From: Lepas anatifera
Lineage: Eukaryota; Arthropoda; Thecostraca; Lepadidae
Assembly (NCBI GenBank): GCA_034440635.1
Contig: JAOTON010001584.1
Location: forward strand, 15,001-79,000
DNA: 64,000 nt
Direction: 5' to 3'
In this document: in pieces, positions 45,153-57,033 of the stretch
Layout: each line of letters opens with the position of its first letter
Numbering within the stretch: position 1 is the stretch's first letter
Notes under the pieces: generated by a model
Databases searched by the model: none
Told to the model about the DNA's origin: nothing
Seen by the model: the letters and a program-made list of their open reading frames with translations, nothing else
Position numbers and translations under genes: made by a program

Positions 45153-45595
45153 AGGCAATGACGGTTGAATTGTATAGCACTTGCGCACTTCAATATTTTT
45201 CTTTGGAGTTTATCTATTTTTCGTGCGTTGGTTTTGATTTCAGTCGTTAATTCGCTTAAGAGGTTACCAAAACTCATTAATTAGAACTAGTGTCCACTGT
45301 ATTGTTTTCAACATTCAATGTTCAGCACTAAATATTTGCTCATAGTTTTCATTCTACAATTCGAAAATGTTTTTAAATGTCGCGAGAAAGAGCATTATAA
45401 CAGTACCACTTCCTTAGTAGCTACCTTACCTATTATACACGATGCATCTAGGTATTCCTATAAGAAAATTAACATAGTTTGAGCGTATAACACTTACATT
45501 TACTATATTTCAAAACACGAATTACATAAAATAATTACATTTTGCATCAGTTACATGTGGCATATATTCTTTAACAGTGAACATTAATCATCACC
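45151..45595. other. AT-rich spacer, possibly Penelope 3' UTR
   Basis: Follows the stop codon of the GIY-YIG fragment on the minus strand. No motif seen. Confidence 0.4.
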
Positions 45596-46140
45596 TCATT
45601 CCCCCCTAATCATAAGTGTTCGGTGTGTGTTGATCTGCATGTTGAGTGAGGCCTTTTGTTCGTGAATGTGTAGTGCTTCGAGGACTGCTATTTTTCGTGT
45701 GTCATTGGTGGAAGCGACGATGTGTGTATTCTGGATTAGTGTTTGCCTCGTAAGTTCTGTGTTGTGCATAGTTTTCATATGTTGCTTGATGGTTCCATCC
45801 TGCAGATGCATGGTGAGCCGTCGAGACAATGTCGTTGTAGTCACACCAATGTAGTGTTCGGCATGAGGTCTACAACCCTCATGTGGACATGAGAATTTAT
45901 ACACCACATTGGTGCGCTTCAACGGCACTGTCTCGACTGGCTTGTTAGTCATGACAAGGTTCCGTGTTTTCTGTGTTCGGTAGTATATGTGAAGTTGGAG
46001 TCTTTCTTGGTTTTTGCACTCTACGTTACGCCTAATGATATCCTTAAGTATTCTCTCATCTGTTTTGTGTGCGCTGCTTATGTTGTTTCTGCAGATGTGT
46101 CTGTGTAACGGTTGTCTCTGTTTTCGATAGTTGTCTGTTC
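45596..46140 (-). pseudogene. Penelope-like element, GIY-YIG endonuclease end
   Basis: On the minus strand a linker rich in basic residues (DERILKDIIRRNVECKN) runs into VVYKFSCPHEGC and HYIGVTTTTLSRRLTMH, the GIY-YIG core with the Cys-rich insert typical of Penelope-like elements, and continues to a stop at 45596. GIY-YIG nicks the target for reverse transcription. No RT is contiguous upstream. The USP stop codon at 46353 lies just 5' of it. An RT fragment of the same class and orientation lies at 57034. The two may derive from different copies. Confidence 0.85.
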
Positions 46141-46352
46141 CCAGCGGATATAGTTCCGCAAACTGGCGGTTTCCACCATTGGTGGGATATTGTGAATCAT
46201 ACAGGCAAAGTATGACTACGGGTGCGATATCATCTGTTTATTTCATCGTGAAAAACAATGGACATAAATATGCACAGCATCTGCTCACTGTATCCCTCAT
46301 TGTTCAAAGTATGGCAGGAGGCCAATCAGGTTGTGCCATTTATAACGCACCA

Positions 46353-46855
46353 CTAGCCACCTACAATTTCCACTGAACTTGGGAGACCATCATTTTTAGT
46401 GGAGCAGCAGAGCATATATGCCGATGCCTCGCTCACTTTTGTTGCCGGCACTTCCTTGACCGAGGTGTCGTTGACATAGCACCATCGATCTTCCGACTTG
46501 TTACAGCAGAAGGCAGTGTAGTGGCCGGTCTGGGCGTCACCATGGTGTTCGACCACTGCGTACAAGTCGTACACAAGGCTGCCCGAGATCTGCGGAGGCC
46601 CATTGGTTATCCAGCTGAGATCCATGCTGCTAAGGGGGAAGGAGACATGATCGTGTGCCTTATGCAATGTGCTAGCGGTGTACGTTAGACCTTTAAGATG
46701 GATTATCAACACGGATGGCAATCGCCAGATGCTACACGTCTTGTGGGCTCCATGATTTTGCTTGCAATTTGGACATTTCCAACCTGAGATAATATCGCCG
46801 TGAACGTGCTGATGGAGACATTGGTAGAGACTGCTCTGTGAAGACGACTCTGGAC
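46353..46855 (-). CDS. USP exon B (zinc pair 2 and His box)
   Basis: The acceptor is a pyrimidine-rich tract ending TTATCTCAG at 46856-46860 (complement). The frame is open from there to the stop at 46353-46355 and carries the second Cys pair, the fixed VLIIHLK motif and the catalytic His box. Confidence 0.85.
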
Positions 46856-49800
46856 CTGAGATAAGCGCAGGGGAGGAAAAAATGTCAAGACTGTCGCCAA
46901 CCAGAATTCATATGACCAAAACTGTCGCACCGGGGATAAGTTGCATGCTGGTACAACACTACATACAAAGCTTGGAAAGTCGGTCGTAGATCTGTCTAAA
47001 ACTCCCGTTAAGCCAAGTTCCTTAGCATGTTATAGTCACTAAGACTGATATTCTGTTATATTTGTTACACATATGGTTCACTGACATTTGGAAATGTACC
47101 GCTACTATCAGGGGTCATACGTGCACGTGACTGGCGAACGCGAGCGCCGACGGGAACGATTTATGCTGCGGGCGGCGACGAAGTGCGGCGGGCGACGAAC
47201 AGCGACGGAGGTCGGGGTGGGACAGAGCGAGCCACGGACGGCTCGCTCGACGCAGAGACGATGTGCCCCGAGGTGAGGTTACAGGCAGGGTGAGGGCTCT
47301 TTATTCCGAGGCATGTTGGCTGGTTTGGATGGGCACACATATGGTAAAGCACACATACGAGCACCGTTCTTTCTGCGTCAGGTGAGAAAAACTGACAAGA
47401 GACAAGCTAAGGGTATGCTTATAACGGTAACAACGGAGGGCTGCTGCAAAGCTTAAGTCAAGATTTGGATTCAGAAGCTAGAGTAGCAAGACTAGCTATG
47501 CAATAAAGTACACAGCACATCCAATGCAGGTCTCACAGGAGCCGCTATGAATCCTTCGTCAGACCGAGATCATGGGTGGCGTTGTCAAAATTTCAATATG
47601 GCTTCGATACCAGCCGGTTACGTCTGTTCACCACCGCCGAAAATGATCAAATAAACATTCAGACAATTGCTATACAAACGGCCTCTGAAGTGGAGATTCT
47701 GCAAAAGTTTTAGTAGGTCGGGTACAGATTCATATTCTAGGATACGTAAATAGAACACCTAAGCTGCTAGTTGTTCAAAAAACCTCATTGTGCAAAGGGA
47801 TACATTTGAGTTACATGCTGGTTTAGAGTGGCACACAAGATACACAGGTACAACAGCTGTGACGGGAGGGAGAACTGCAAAAGCAGTGAGAGGTTATACA
47901 CGAAAGGCCCTGCTACTTGCAGCAAATTTACCAGAACAATGTCGAGGTAAGAATTCGAAATAGCTCAATGTTCGGCAAGTATAAGCATGTATCAAACACA
48001 TATAGGAAATATGTATCAAACACATTAAGGAGCAGTTTTGTGAGTTTCAACAAATATTCAAAGGAAATTCAACCACTGGTTTCATTATTCAAGTGAAGCT
48101 TCTCAAAATTTTACAACTTACAGCTAATCTACTACAGCGGCAGCCCATTTTATTTCCTAGTGGCCTGTTGAGTTTCTTTTTTCTAAAAGAAGATGACACC
48201 TTGAAACTATTCAAAATTGTAGTGCTTCCAGGGACAATCTATACTAAAAATAATGAATTTGGCCCATATCTGCAAAAAATGATATGACTGATATTTCAAT
48301 GAAAATAATTGTTGGGGTTTAACCATGCATCAACTGCCAGGGTTATATGGCATTGATACAACTAATATTTTGTTATATTTTGCTTGAGTTAATTTTCCTC
48401 TGTTAGTAATGAAAAATATCCAAATTATTATATCAAATTGGCCCATGAGCTGGCAATGCTATTTCCCTATTTGATTTGTGCCAATAATGAATATGAATAC
48501 AAGCAAATGTGTTTAGCTAAAAGAGGTTACCATTAGGAACCAAAGCAACATATATCATTTCTTCTCTTTTGTTTAAGGCATTCAAACATATTTTGAGCTT
48601 AAACACAGTCAATAAGCAAGTTATATATACCCATGTACAATCAACAGTACCAATAGTATGTTTCACATGTGGGTTGTAAAGATGACCAAAAAAGAAAACT
48701 TTGTTCCCTCAGCATGTGTAGCAGGGTTGAGCATAACATAGGAAACTTGCCTAAGATTGTGTCATAAAGTGTAAACATGACCAAGGAGGACAGGGTCCAC
48801 AGGAAAAAATTTCTTCATTTTTCTGCAGACAGTAAAACCTTGAACAAATGAAATGGTGATCAAGTGGTGTCTTGGCATTTTGTATCACACGACTTTCTCC
48901 CATTGTGCAAAGTATGGCATTTTTGACAAGATCCTGTTGTTCAGAGTGCCCTTGGAGACAGGAGCGAGTGGTGCAAATTTTACCAACCTGGTGCGAATTT
49001 TTTAGACTGGTGCAAGGAAGGTGACACAGAAAACCAAACAAATAATGGCTATATGGTTATAAAGCTACATGAGGGGCCTTATGAAAAGTCCTCAACTACC
49101 GACCTAATAAGATAGGTAACATTGCATCTTGTGGGTAGGAATGGGTGTGTTTTCTCCCTGGTATATGGAAGATTGGTGTGAATTTTTTGTTGCTGGCGGT
49201 GTGAGAATTTTAGATGGCTCGTGCGACTTTTCTGGCCTGCTGCCATATTTTGCAGACTTGACTTTCTCAGTTCATGTCATATTAAGAAGGTGTCATATTC
49301 CCTAAACTGGTCTTCAGAGTTCCCACATTTAAGAACGAAGATGGGTCAAGTAACCCATTATCGAGACAAGTGTTTATTGGGTCTGATTGGCACAATTTCC
49401 AGCATGGAAACTCTCCAAGACCAGGAGTGTCAAATGCTGCCCAAACAGGTGCAGGTCCAGCAGGTTGCTTAGGGGAAGTCGAGCACATGCATGTGAGAAT
49501 AGATCAAGTATACTTCAGTATACTTTCTACAGAAAGTATTGACTGACAGAGTCAATGGGCCAAATTTGTCTGGTGCAGCCAATAAATTTTTCACTATGAA
49601 TTATAAATACCTTGCAAATGGTCAAAAGCAATCAAAATAGTTTTTACTGATGGAAATTTCCCAAATGATTAATTATGAAACACTAGTTGGCTAGAAAACA
49701 GGCCATAGGAGAGTTTGGACCCTCCCATTGCTTTGGGGTTTATGGCCGAATCGGCATACCAGGTTTTGACGAGCTCATTCGGGCAGCCTTAGGGAAGAAC

Positions 49801-52117
49801 AACCAGTTTGGGGCAGCTTTTACCCTTTTTAGGGCAGGTAAGGAAACTTGGAATTATCCTTCCATCCATTATATTCCTTCCTTTAACAGTGTGCGGCTGC
49901 AGATTATTGTTGATAGGATATACTTACATGTACGAAGGCGAACATGCCGCATTATATTTTGAGCTTTTTTTTGCAAGTTACGTTCAACACTGGGACCCAA
50001 AGCGGTACTTTCCAGTCTTCTGCTATTATTGGCATTACGCTAAAACGATTTGCACATGCCAACCTACTCGAGATGAATCACATAGGCATTTACAAACCAA
50101 GATACCTTTACAAACGACATACGGCATAATGCGAAGGAAATTTGACAGACACCGCTGGAGATTGAGGTATGTTCCAGACCCTCGTGGCGAAAATTCAAGA
50201 GCTTTTAATGCCAGATGTTTTTCCAAAAATTACCCAAGACAAATGACGCAAAGGATTGTAACATGTGGGTCATAATTTTCATATCAACGAACGAGGCCCA
50301 TGACGAGGCAATAAAAGTTTATTCGTTACATTTCTTGACGTCATTTATCTTGGGAATTTTTCAAGGGGTCAGTAGGTATTTCCTCAAAAAAAGTCTGGCA
50401 CCAAGAGCCCTCAGATTTTCATAAGAGAGTCTGGAGCATACCTATTATTTCCGACAGTGAACAGCATGAGCGCTAAAAGCGGGGGGACGGGGGGAAGTGT
50501 CCCCCTGTTGGCCAACCAAGGGGGACGTTCCCCCTCCCAAATTTTTAGATTCATTGTTATTAATGCTGCCAGGTATCGAATACGCTTCAAATTTGCTCCC
50601 CCCGGTCAGCACCAGCCTGGGTATTTCCCCTGTACAAATTCCGTGGCGGCGCCCCTGGTGAATAGGGATTTCAATGGTTCAGATTTGCCGTCGGGACTGG
50701 CCGGGCCCTGTATATCCGGCAAATCTGGCTGTCGCCCAAGGCCGCTGTCGCCGATTCTCACTGTCCCATCCACACTGTCTGGGGTCATTGAACTCCGCAG
50801 TGCTGCAGTAGAAAAACAGCAAAGGAACGTGACTACTAATTAGACAATTGTGATTACTTATTTCATTCGCCAGAAAGTCTTATCTATTGAATCGTCTAAC
50901 GTGACATAGGCGGGTCTAGGATTTCCGATTGCTTGAAAAAAGGAGCGTTTAAGCTGAGGCGCCATCGGAACCATGAGGAAGCCTTTTGTACGGAAAAACC
51001 TATTGTGGGGGCGCGGTACCTGCATACTGAGGGGATGGGAGTGGGAGGGGCAGTTTAGGTGGCGCCATCCACATTTCAGGGGGCCCGTGACCATTTCAGA
51101 TGCAGGTGAGAGTTTATGGGAATGTGGGGGAGGGGTGTCAAGTGGCCCCTTGCCTCCTGGATCTGTCTGTGTATCGAGGTTTTTAGCAGCGTAAGGACCC
51201 GGCTCCCTGGGAACTCCCAGGAAAAAAAGCTAGCTTTTTTGTTTTCTCGGCGGCTGCTGGAGTTCCTATTTGGTAGACGTTATCTGTCGCACAGAATATT
51301 TGCACTAGCGAAGTTCTGTCGCAATCCCTGCTTGGCGAATTGGCGGGTTTTTCCACCCCTGGATAAGCGGCAAAGACACCAGAGTGAAGTTCTCGAGCGT
51401 GGGAGATTCGTAGCCGCATCCGGTACAAAGTACAACATTCTTTTGTTGTCCGTGGAAGAGTCTTGATATGATGGAGTCGCTATCTTTATAAGACGGATGC
51501 CGGGCGTGGTCAGCAGCCGCATGAACCTCCGGGCCTTCACTGGTAAGCAATGGCGCCATCGATAACGGGGCAGCCTTTAAGTCTTCGTTTAGCCACTCCA
51601 GTAAGAGCAGAAGAAATTCATGCGCATCATGCATGCGGTTTCCTCCAAACTCCCTCCGGTGAGCGCCTACCGCACTAAGAAGTGCGTGGGGAGAGAAGAA
51701 CTGGGGCCTCTGCGACCGAATCGCTAACAGCACATTTGCTACCTCTTTAGCAATATCTCCGCGAGTTTGTGAACCGAAGTTTAAGTCCTCGCGGAAATGA
51801 CCGCTGATGATATAGTCAGCAAAGATACTTGTGTGTGCCAGAACTTGAAGGACTGCGTTCATATAGCAAGTGTTTCCGAGGTTTGTTAGACCAGTAGCGC
51901 CCGCTGGTAGCTGCAGGACTGAGGATTTGTAAGCCAAGTGCTGGCTGCCTCTGCTGGTAGACTGTGCAGTACGGCGGATGGAATGGTCTGCTGGGAGTGT
52001 ACTAGATGACGCAGAGAACTGGGGTCTTAAAGCATTCGTGGTCGCACCGTGATGTCTGCCCGATGTCCCATGAGACATTCTCGTTGTTTGCTGCAGCGAG
52101 GGGGCAGTTGCAGTCAT
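46353..52117 (-). CDS. Ubiquitin-specific protease (USP/UCH family), at least two exons
   Basis: A cysteine protease that removes ubiquitin from proteins (family knowledge). Exon A (about 52117 to 51355) has a Ser-rich N-terminus, then the Cys box GLTNLGNTCYMNAVLQVL with catalytic Cys at 51866-51868, MHDAHEFLLLLLEWL, and the first zinc pair LCTGCGYES. Exon B (46855 to 46353) opens after TTATCTCAG and gives SLYQCLHQ, WKCPNCK (second zinc pair), LPSVLIIHLKG, and the His box YDLYAVVEHHGDAQTGHYTAF with catalytic His at 46521-46523, then WCYVND and a stop. All catalytic boxes are present. The exact donor near 51355 and the intron phase are unclear, so a small extra exon is possible. The start is uncertain: ATG 52117 or 52078, because the frame continues upstream without a stop into a LINE. 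Confidence 0.85.
46856..51354 (-). other. Large USP intron with repeats
   Basis: About 4.5 kb with no further recognisable USP block. It includes a GC-rich tract at 47080-47290, a decayed minus-strand SINE body at about 48311-48355 (TTGTTGGGGTTTAACCATGC), and a possible hAT-like end near 50640-50660 (TGGCGGCGCCCCTG). Frames in 49690-50275 have no known motif. Confidence 0.6.
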
Positions 52118-54965
52118 GGAGATGACATTTTCGCGGACGATGGCAATGGATATGCGTTGCCAAACCCACGCGGACGCCAAGCGCTCGCCGGTTGATGCCG
52201 TGATCATGCCCCCAATTTCTTTGAGGAGCTGGGAGCCGGTGGGTCCGATGACGCCCGTAGTTTCAACTGCCAGAGGAGCAAATATATATTTAGACGATAG
52301 CTCCTGGTACTTAAGGCGTTTGCGTGTTTCTGCAGCCCGAGCGGTTGTCCCAGGTTCAATAGCGGACCTGGCCAGAGCGCTTTCTGCGAATGTATCGCTG
52401 CAGGTTGAGTCCCAGACTAGGCACTTGCCACTTCGGAATGGAAAGGTGGTGAGGCCATCCGGTCGCTTACGTCTCCTCTGTCTAATCCCACGGGCTCCAA
52501 GACGGAAGGGACGCCAGCGGCTGACAGGCTGCGCTTTATGATGTCATTTAATTGCGCATGTCGAGAGGCGCGTCCGGCGCTTTTCTTACACGATAGGCCA
52601 TGGTGGTCGAGACTGTCCACCAGGCTGCCGCAGCTCTGGCACGTGTGTGGCTCACAGACCGGGGCACCCAAACGGAGGGCAATTGCTGTCCGGACTGTTT
52701 CCGGGTCCAGGTACAGGCCAAGACTAGGAACGGGTAGAGCCTGCAGCCATGCAGCGGTGTGCGGTTGAGCGGCAGCTAAGAGCCGGGCGCTGTCTACCTG
52801 GTTGGCTTCCTTTAGGAGGTTGTCCTTCCCGCAGGAGGAAGCTAGGTCGTCCCAGGCTCGTTGTCGACCAGCATCCGACTCGTCAGGTAGGGTAGAGACT
52901 CCTGTCGAGAACTGGAATTGTTCAACTGCTGACGCCAGTGTTGCTGAGGAAGTGACATTTGAATTTCCGGATGTTATGGAGGCAACGAGTGAATGGGAGG
53001 CATTTAATGACCCTATGTAGCATGGGAGGGCGAGCTTTTCGACCGAGCGGACACCCAGACCTCCATGTCGGACTGGAAGGGCTGCTTGCAGCCACGCACC
53101 GTCTCGTCGATGAGTCTCAAGTCAGACGGGCAGAGGAACGTCGGAGTTGAGCGGAGGAGGTACTGCAACCTGGGTGCTGAGACGTGTTGCGTCAAGAAGA
53201 AGGTAGCGGTATGACGGTCCAAGCACCTGACGCGGTCACACAATGAACTAATCATTGGAGAGGTAGCATGTAATGCGGAATGCAGACCAGAGCAGTGAAT
53301 TGGTGATCCGAGCAACTTGAGATCGTCTAATTGGGTTTGAGCTATTTCGGGCAGGGCCTGGCGGATCGTTTTTATGGTTGCCGTGTGGTTACTGGCAGTG
53401 ATGTCTCCCAAGGCCGTGAACTCGCATTTTCTGGTGTTAAATTCCAGCCCTAGTTGGAGGAGGAGGCTGTCGAGCCTTTGGAGGTCAGCAGCCACCACTT
53501 CAGCAGGGCCTGCCAGAGTCGCATTGTCCAGGTACCAGATGTTAAGTGGTGATGTCATGGAGCGTGCGCAGGCGTCCACTGCCAAAGCGAAGGCTACTGG
53601 GCCCAAAGGGTCGCCCTGCTGAACTCCGCGGGATGACGGTACAGAGCGTTCCCCAAAGTAAAGTGGACTGGGCGTGCTGTCGCTTGATAGACTATGGGGT
53701 ATGCTTCTGGACAGCGCTCCTTGAAGGTGGTAAGGATAATGTCGCGTCTTAGGGAGTTAAACGCGTTGCGGACGTCAACTTCACGAGCACTGAGGGATAA
53801 GAATCAGTGGCTGCGGAGTTGATGAATTCCCATGCCGCGTGAACAGCAGCCTCACATCCGAGTGGGGTTCCGACACCGAGTTGGACGGGTCTCAGCTCCG
53901 GGCCGACGATGCCAGCTACATACCTCGCTGCGATGCGACCTGCGAGGCGGCGAAATGTACTTCCGATCGCTATAGGGCGTATGCCACCGTCCTTTTTCCT
54001 GAAGGCGCAGAGTGAGGCTCCGAAAAGTGAATCCCGGCCACATTCCGGAACTTTGCCTGCTAGTATCAGGTTCGTTAGTCTAGTCACAGAACCTAGGAGG
54101 CGGCGACCAGGCTCAGCTACATCATTTCCGACCAGCTGGCGAAGGTGAAGTGGCCGAATTCCGTCCAGTCCTGCGGAAGACCCGGGTGGCATCGTCTTAA
54201 TGGCGGCCATTACCTGTTCCTGAGTGGCCGATATGGGGTCAGGGTCGTTGGAGGTGAGTGGCAGCGGAAGGTCTTCGCCTTCAGCGGCAGGTGGGTGTTT
54301 CTGCTGGAGTAGGTCTAGAACTTCCTCGGTGGGGCGAGCGAAATCTTCGTTTGATGTTAGGATACGGAGAGCGGCCCTTATGTCGCCAACAGCACATTTC
54401 CCGCGGATTCTTTGTGCGATATCGCTCTCTGAGGTGCGACGGGCAATGGAGCTGGATGAGGAGCTGTTCGAGGATACCTGCTGGCCAGACTCCATGTCTT
54501 TTACTTGTTTTTTAATGGATGAAGCGAGTGATTGCTTCTGTCCGTTCTTGTGAGTTGGTAACCGGAGGCCTGACAGATATTGTCAATGAGGCTTGACAGA
54601 TAATTTGCCACGGTGATACGGGCTGATTTCGGGATTCGCCGTATCACTGGATTTTGGCCTCGGAGCTGGACAATACGCGACGTGAGACTGTGCCCCGGTG
54701 ACGGGTGTCCGGTTTCAATCTGTGGTGAGGATGACTGAGACTCCGGCGTATCCGACGTTAACCCTGTTACAATGGGGCGTCCGCGACACGGGTTGCAGTG
54801 CCATGCTGCAAGAGCTCGTGCCTGGGCTACCGACAGCCTTGCACGGGTGACGTGCCACCTTTGACCGCACTTGCTGCAAAATAACGCGGCCTTTCTGGTT
54901 GAAAGATTGAGGCATGCTGCGCACGATAGATGAGGCGAGGGTGGATCACACTCCCCTGCACCCAT
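52118..54965 (-). pseudogene. LINE with N-terminal PHD-like finger, RT active site lost
   Basis: The frame 54965-54501 begins with a PHD-like finger: CAACLNLS, FCSKCGQRWH, WHCNPCRG. The next frame (54495-53749) gives SSAGLDGIRPLHLRQL and GGIRPIAIGSTFRRLAGRIA, then QLGVGTPLGCEAAVHAAW, all RT blocks of one invertebrate LINE group. The catalytic box near 53535 reads IWYLDNATLAGP, Asn in place of the second Asp. The C-terminal half carries HTCQSCGSLVDSLDHHGLSC near 52630, a Cys/His finger, and RPDG/WDvT-like remnants that may be a restriction-type nuclease (inference). It ends AWVWQRISIAIVREN near 52130 with no stop, running into the USP frame. Frame changes at about 54500, 53750, 53010 and 52420 mark it as dead. 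Confidence 0.82.
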
Positions 54966-55232
54966 GGGTCAGTTGAAAATGGGCAAAGCGGGAGGCGGTT
55001 TTCTGCTGAGCGAGTCCATTATGAACGAACGTAGGCAAATATACATTTAGGAATATCCATATGAAAAGATAGCTTGCCGCAACATCACGTTCTTCATCGA
55101 AAAATTTGCGCTGACTCCTCGCTAGTGATTGTAGCGAAAGCCGAAGCCTAACAAGTTAACATTATATTTTAAGACATCAGTTTCAACGATTTTATGATGG
55201 TTTGTTTTACTGAAAAATTAACCCCGCATTAA

Positions 55233-56071
55233 CACGCGCATTGACGGGGGTCTGAGCCACCTTCGCATTGACGGGGGGCGGGTACCCGCCCCCTAAGATC
55301 TCGAGAACCACGGTAGGTAGCGAAAAACGGTAAACGGCGTTAGGCTGCCCATCCACTTCTCCATCGAAAACATTTGAACCATTTTTTTGTCAGGTCACAT
55401 TTAAGGTCACGAAAGGTCAAAACATGCCCGTCATAGGGATAACATGTAAATTCAGTTTTTCGGCCATTACATCTGAACAAGTAAAGATAGAGCAAAACGA
55501 CTTGAACTATATGAATCCTCTTAGCAAGCCGAATCGAATGATATATAATTTGACCTTGCTAGGTCAAATCAAGGATTTGACCTGACCTGAGGTCAGGTCA
55601 GGGTCAAATTATATAAAATGCATATCATTAGAACCGCAAAGCCTAGGCGAGTCTAATGCAGCTAAAATAAATGCTCTATCACCATCCGTTACTGAGTTAT
55701 TCCGTAAAAACCATTTTTCCCATGTATTTCCAATGGAGAGGTCATGCCTCGTACCTGACCTTAGGTCATCGATATCAAAAATACCGGAACATATTTTAGA
55801 GAACTCGGTGGGGCCATTATGTGATATGAGTTTCAATCGGATAAGTTCACTCTCCTCCGACTTATGCTATCTTAAACTTTTTTGAGGTCGGGTCACTTGA
55901 CCTGTACTGGTGACCTGACCTGAGATGACCTAACCTTAAAATTTTCACAGAAGTTGTAAAAATGATGAGGGAAAAGGTATACCAAGTACGGCGGCGCTAC
56001 GCGCCGCCGTTTTTCTACTATCTCCGAAAAGCCCGAGGGGGGCGGGTACCCGCCCCCCGTCAATGCGCGTG
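55233..56071 (+). mobile_element. TTAA family A element, copy 3
   Basis: 839 bp between TTAA at 55229-55232 and 56072-56075, the same length as copy 1 and nearly identical. The GC hairpin is at about 55989-56009, and the TGACCT/AGGTCA inverted cluster is at 55574-55602. Confidence 0.95.
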
Positions 56072-56241
56072 TTAAGAACACCTTAAAATAGATAATTCAT
56101 CAGTCCATGAAGCAGGAGAGTACTGAACCTTGTATAGAGCGTCATACCAGCTGCTGCCGTCTTCAATCGACTGTTTGGAGAAACTGATGGATTTTTCTTC
56201 ATTTCTCGTCCAGAACAATCAAGGCAGGGTTACTTTGATTA

Positions 56242-56425
56242 ATAATAATTGTTGGGGTTTAACGACGCACCAACTGCCAGGGTCATACGGCGTCGCCAAC
56301 TCTCACCCTGTTGGAAGGGATTTTGGGGATCAGATCGACTTATTCAGAGGCTCCGCCGGGACTTGAACCCGGGACCGGTGGCTTAGAAGACAAGGGTGCT
56401 ATCCACTAAGCCACCTCATCCCCGT
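56242..56425 (-). mobile_element. Full-length tRNA-derived SINE, minus strand
   Basis: The minus strand begins GGGGATGAGGTGGCTTAGTG (A box) and has CCCGGGTTCAAGTCCCGG (B box). It continues into the same body as the SINEs at 3051 and 18959 and ends CCCCAACAATTATTATT. Flanks TTACTTTGATTA (56230-56241) and TTACTTGGATTA (56426-56437) are a TSD with one mismatch. Its tRNA head differs from that at 18959. Confidence 0.9.
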
Positions 56426-56659
56426 TTACTTGGATTACGTGCATGACTACTGGAACATGTGCTAAGCCTTGAACCATGCGCCAAGATCTCCACCAACCTA
56501 GGGGAATGTGGCGAGGCCGACGCAAGAAGGAAGCATCAAATACTCAGTAAATTTCTGTGCTAAAGTGTGAAAATTTGCTCTTAAGTGTAGTTAGGGGTTT
56601 TAGAGAATACTTCTGCAATTTTCTTCAGTAAAAGGAGACTTAATGCTATTAAAAGCCCG

Positions 56660-56885
56660 GTATCCCCGGTAGCTCAGTTGGTAGAGCGTTGGGCTCCGGC
56701 CCGCTGCTCAGAAGCATGCAGTGACAGTGCATGTCCAGGCTTGGGATCGGTTCCCCTGAGACGCTCCGGCGCTCAATAGTTTACCCGACGTACAGGTCGG
56801 CTGGCAACTGACTGGTGAGAGGGTGACCTGAGCGGGGCGGCCGTCCCTGTGCTTTGTGGGACGTTAAACTTTGGCTTCTAAATTA
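56660..56885 (+). mobile_element. Second tRNA-headed SINE family
   Basis: CCCCGGTAGCTCAGTTGGTA is a near-perfect tRNA 5' end and A box. A B-box-like GGATCGGTTCCC follows. The body includes GGCTGGCAACTGACTGGTGA and GTGGGACGTTAAACTTTGGC, unlike the other SINE. TSD not resolved. Confidence 0.75.
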
Positions 56886-56889
56886 ACCC

Positions 56890-57012
56890 TCCATTGAGGG
56901 AGTTGCTCGTTCGGGTGGTGGGGTCGGGGTCTCCGTGACAAGTCCCTTGATGACTTTAGTGAGACTCCACTCCAGCAGCCTTACCAGGAACAACTTGAAC
57001 AAAATTTATAAA
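56890..57012 (+). repeat. Dispersed repeat shared with 18010-18095
   Basis: CTCGTTCGGGTGGTGGGGTC through TCCCTTGATGACTTTAGTGA matches the inverted segment in the long-arm element. It follows the SINE directly and ends in an A-rich tail (AAAATTTATAAAAAA), so it may be the SINE's own 3' region. Confidence 0.65.
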
Positions 57013-57033
57013 AAAGGCTATTTCTATTTTGAG

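Noticed and set aside
49808..50275. 155-codon frame in the USP intron
   Set aside because: No recognisable motif and on the strand opposite to USP; length is within chance for this GC content.
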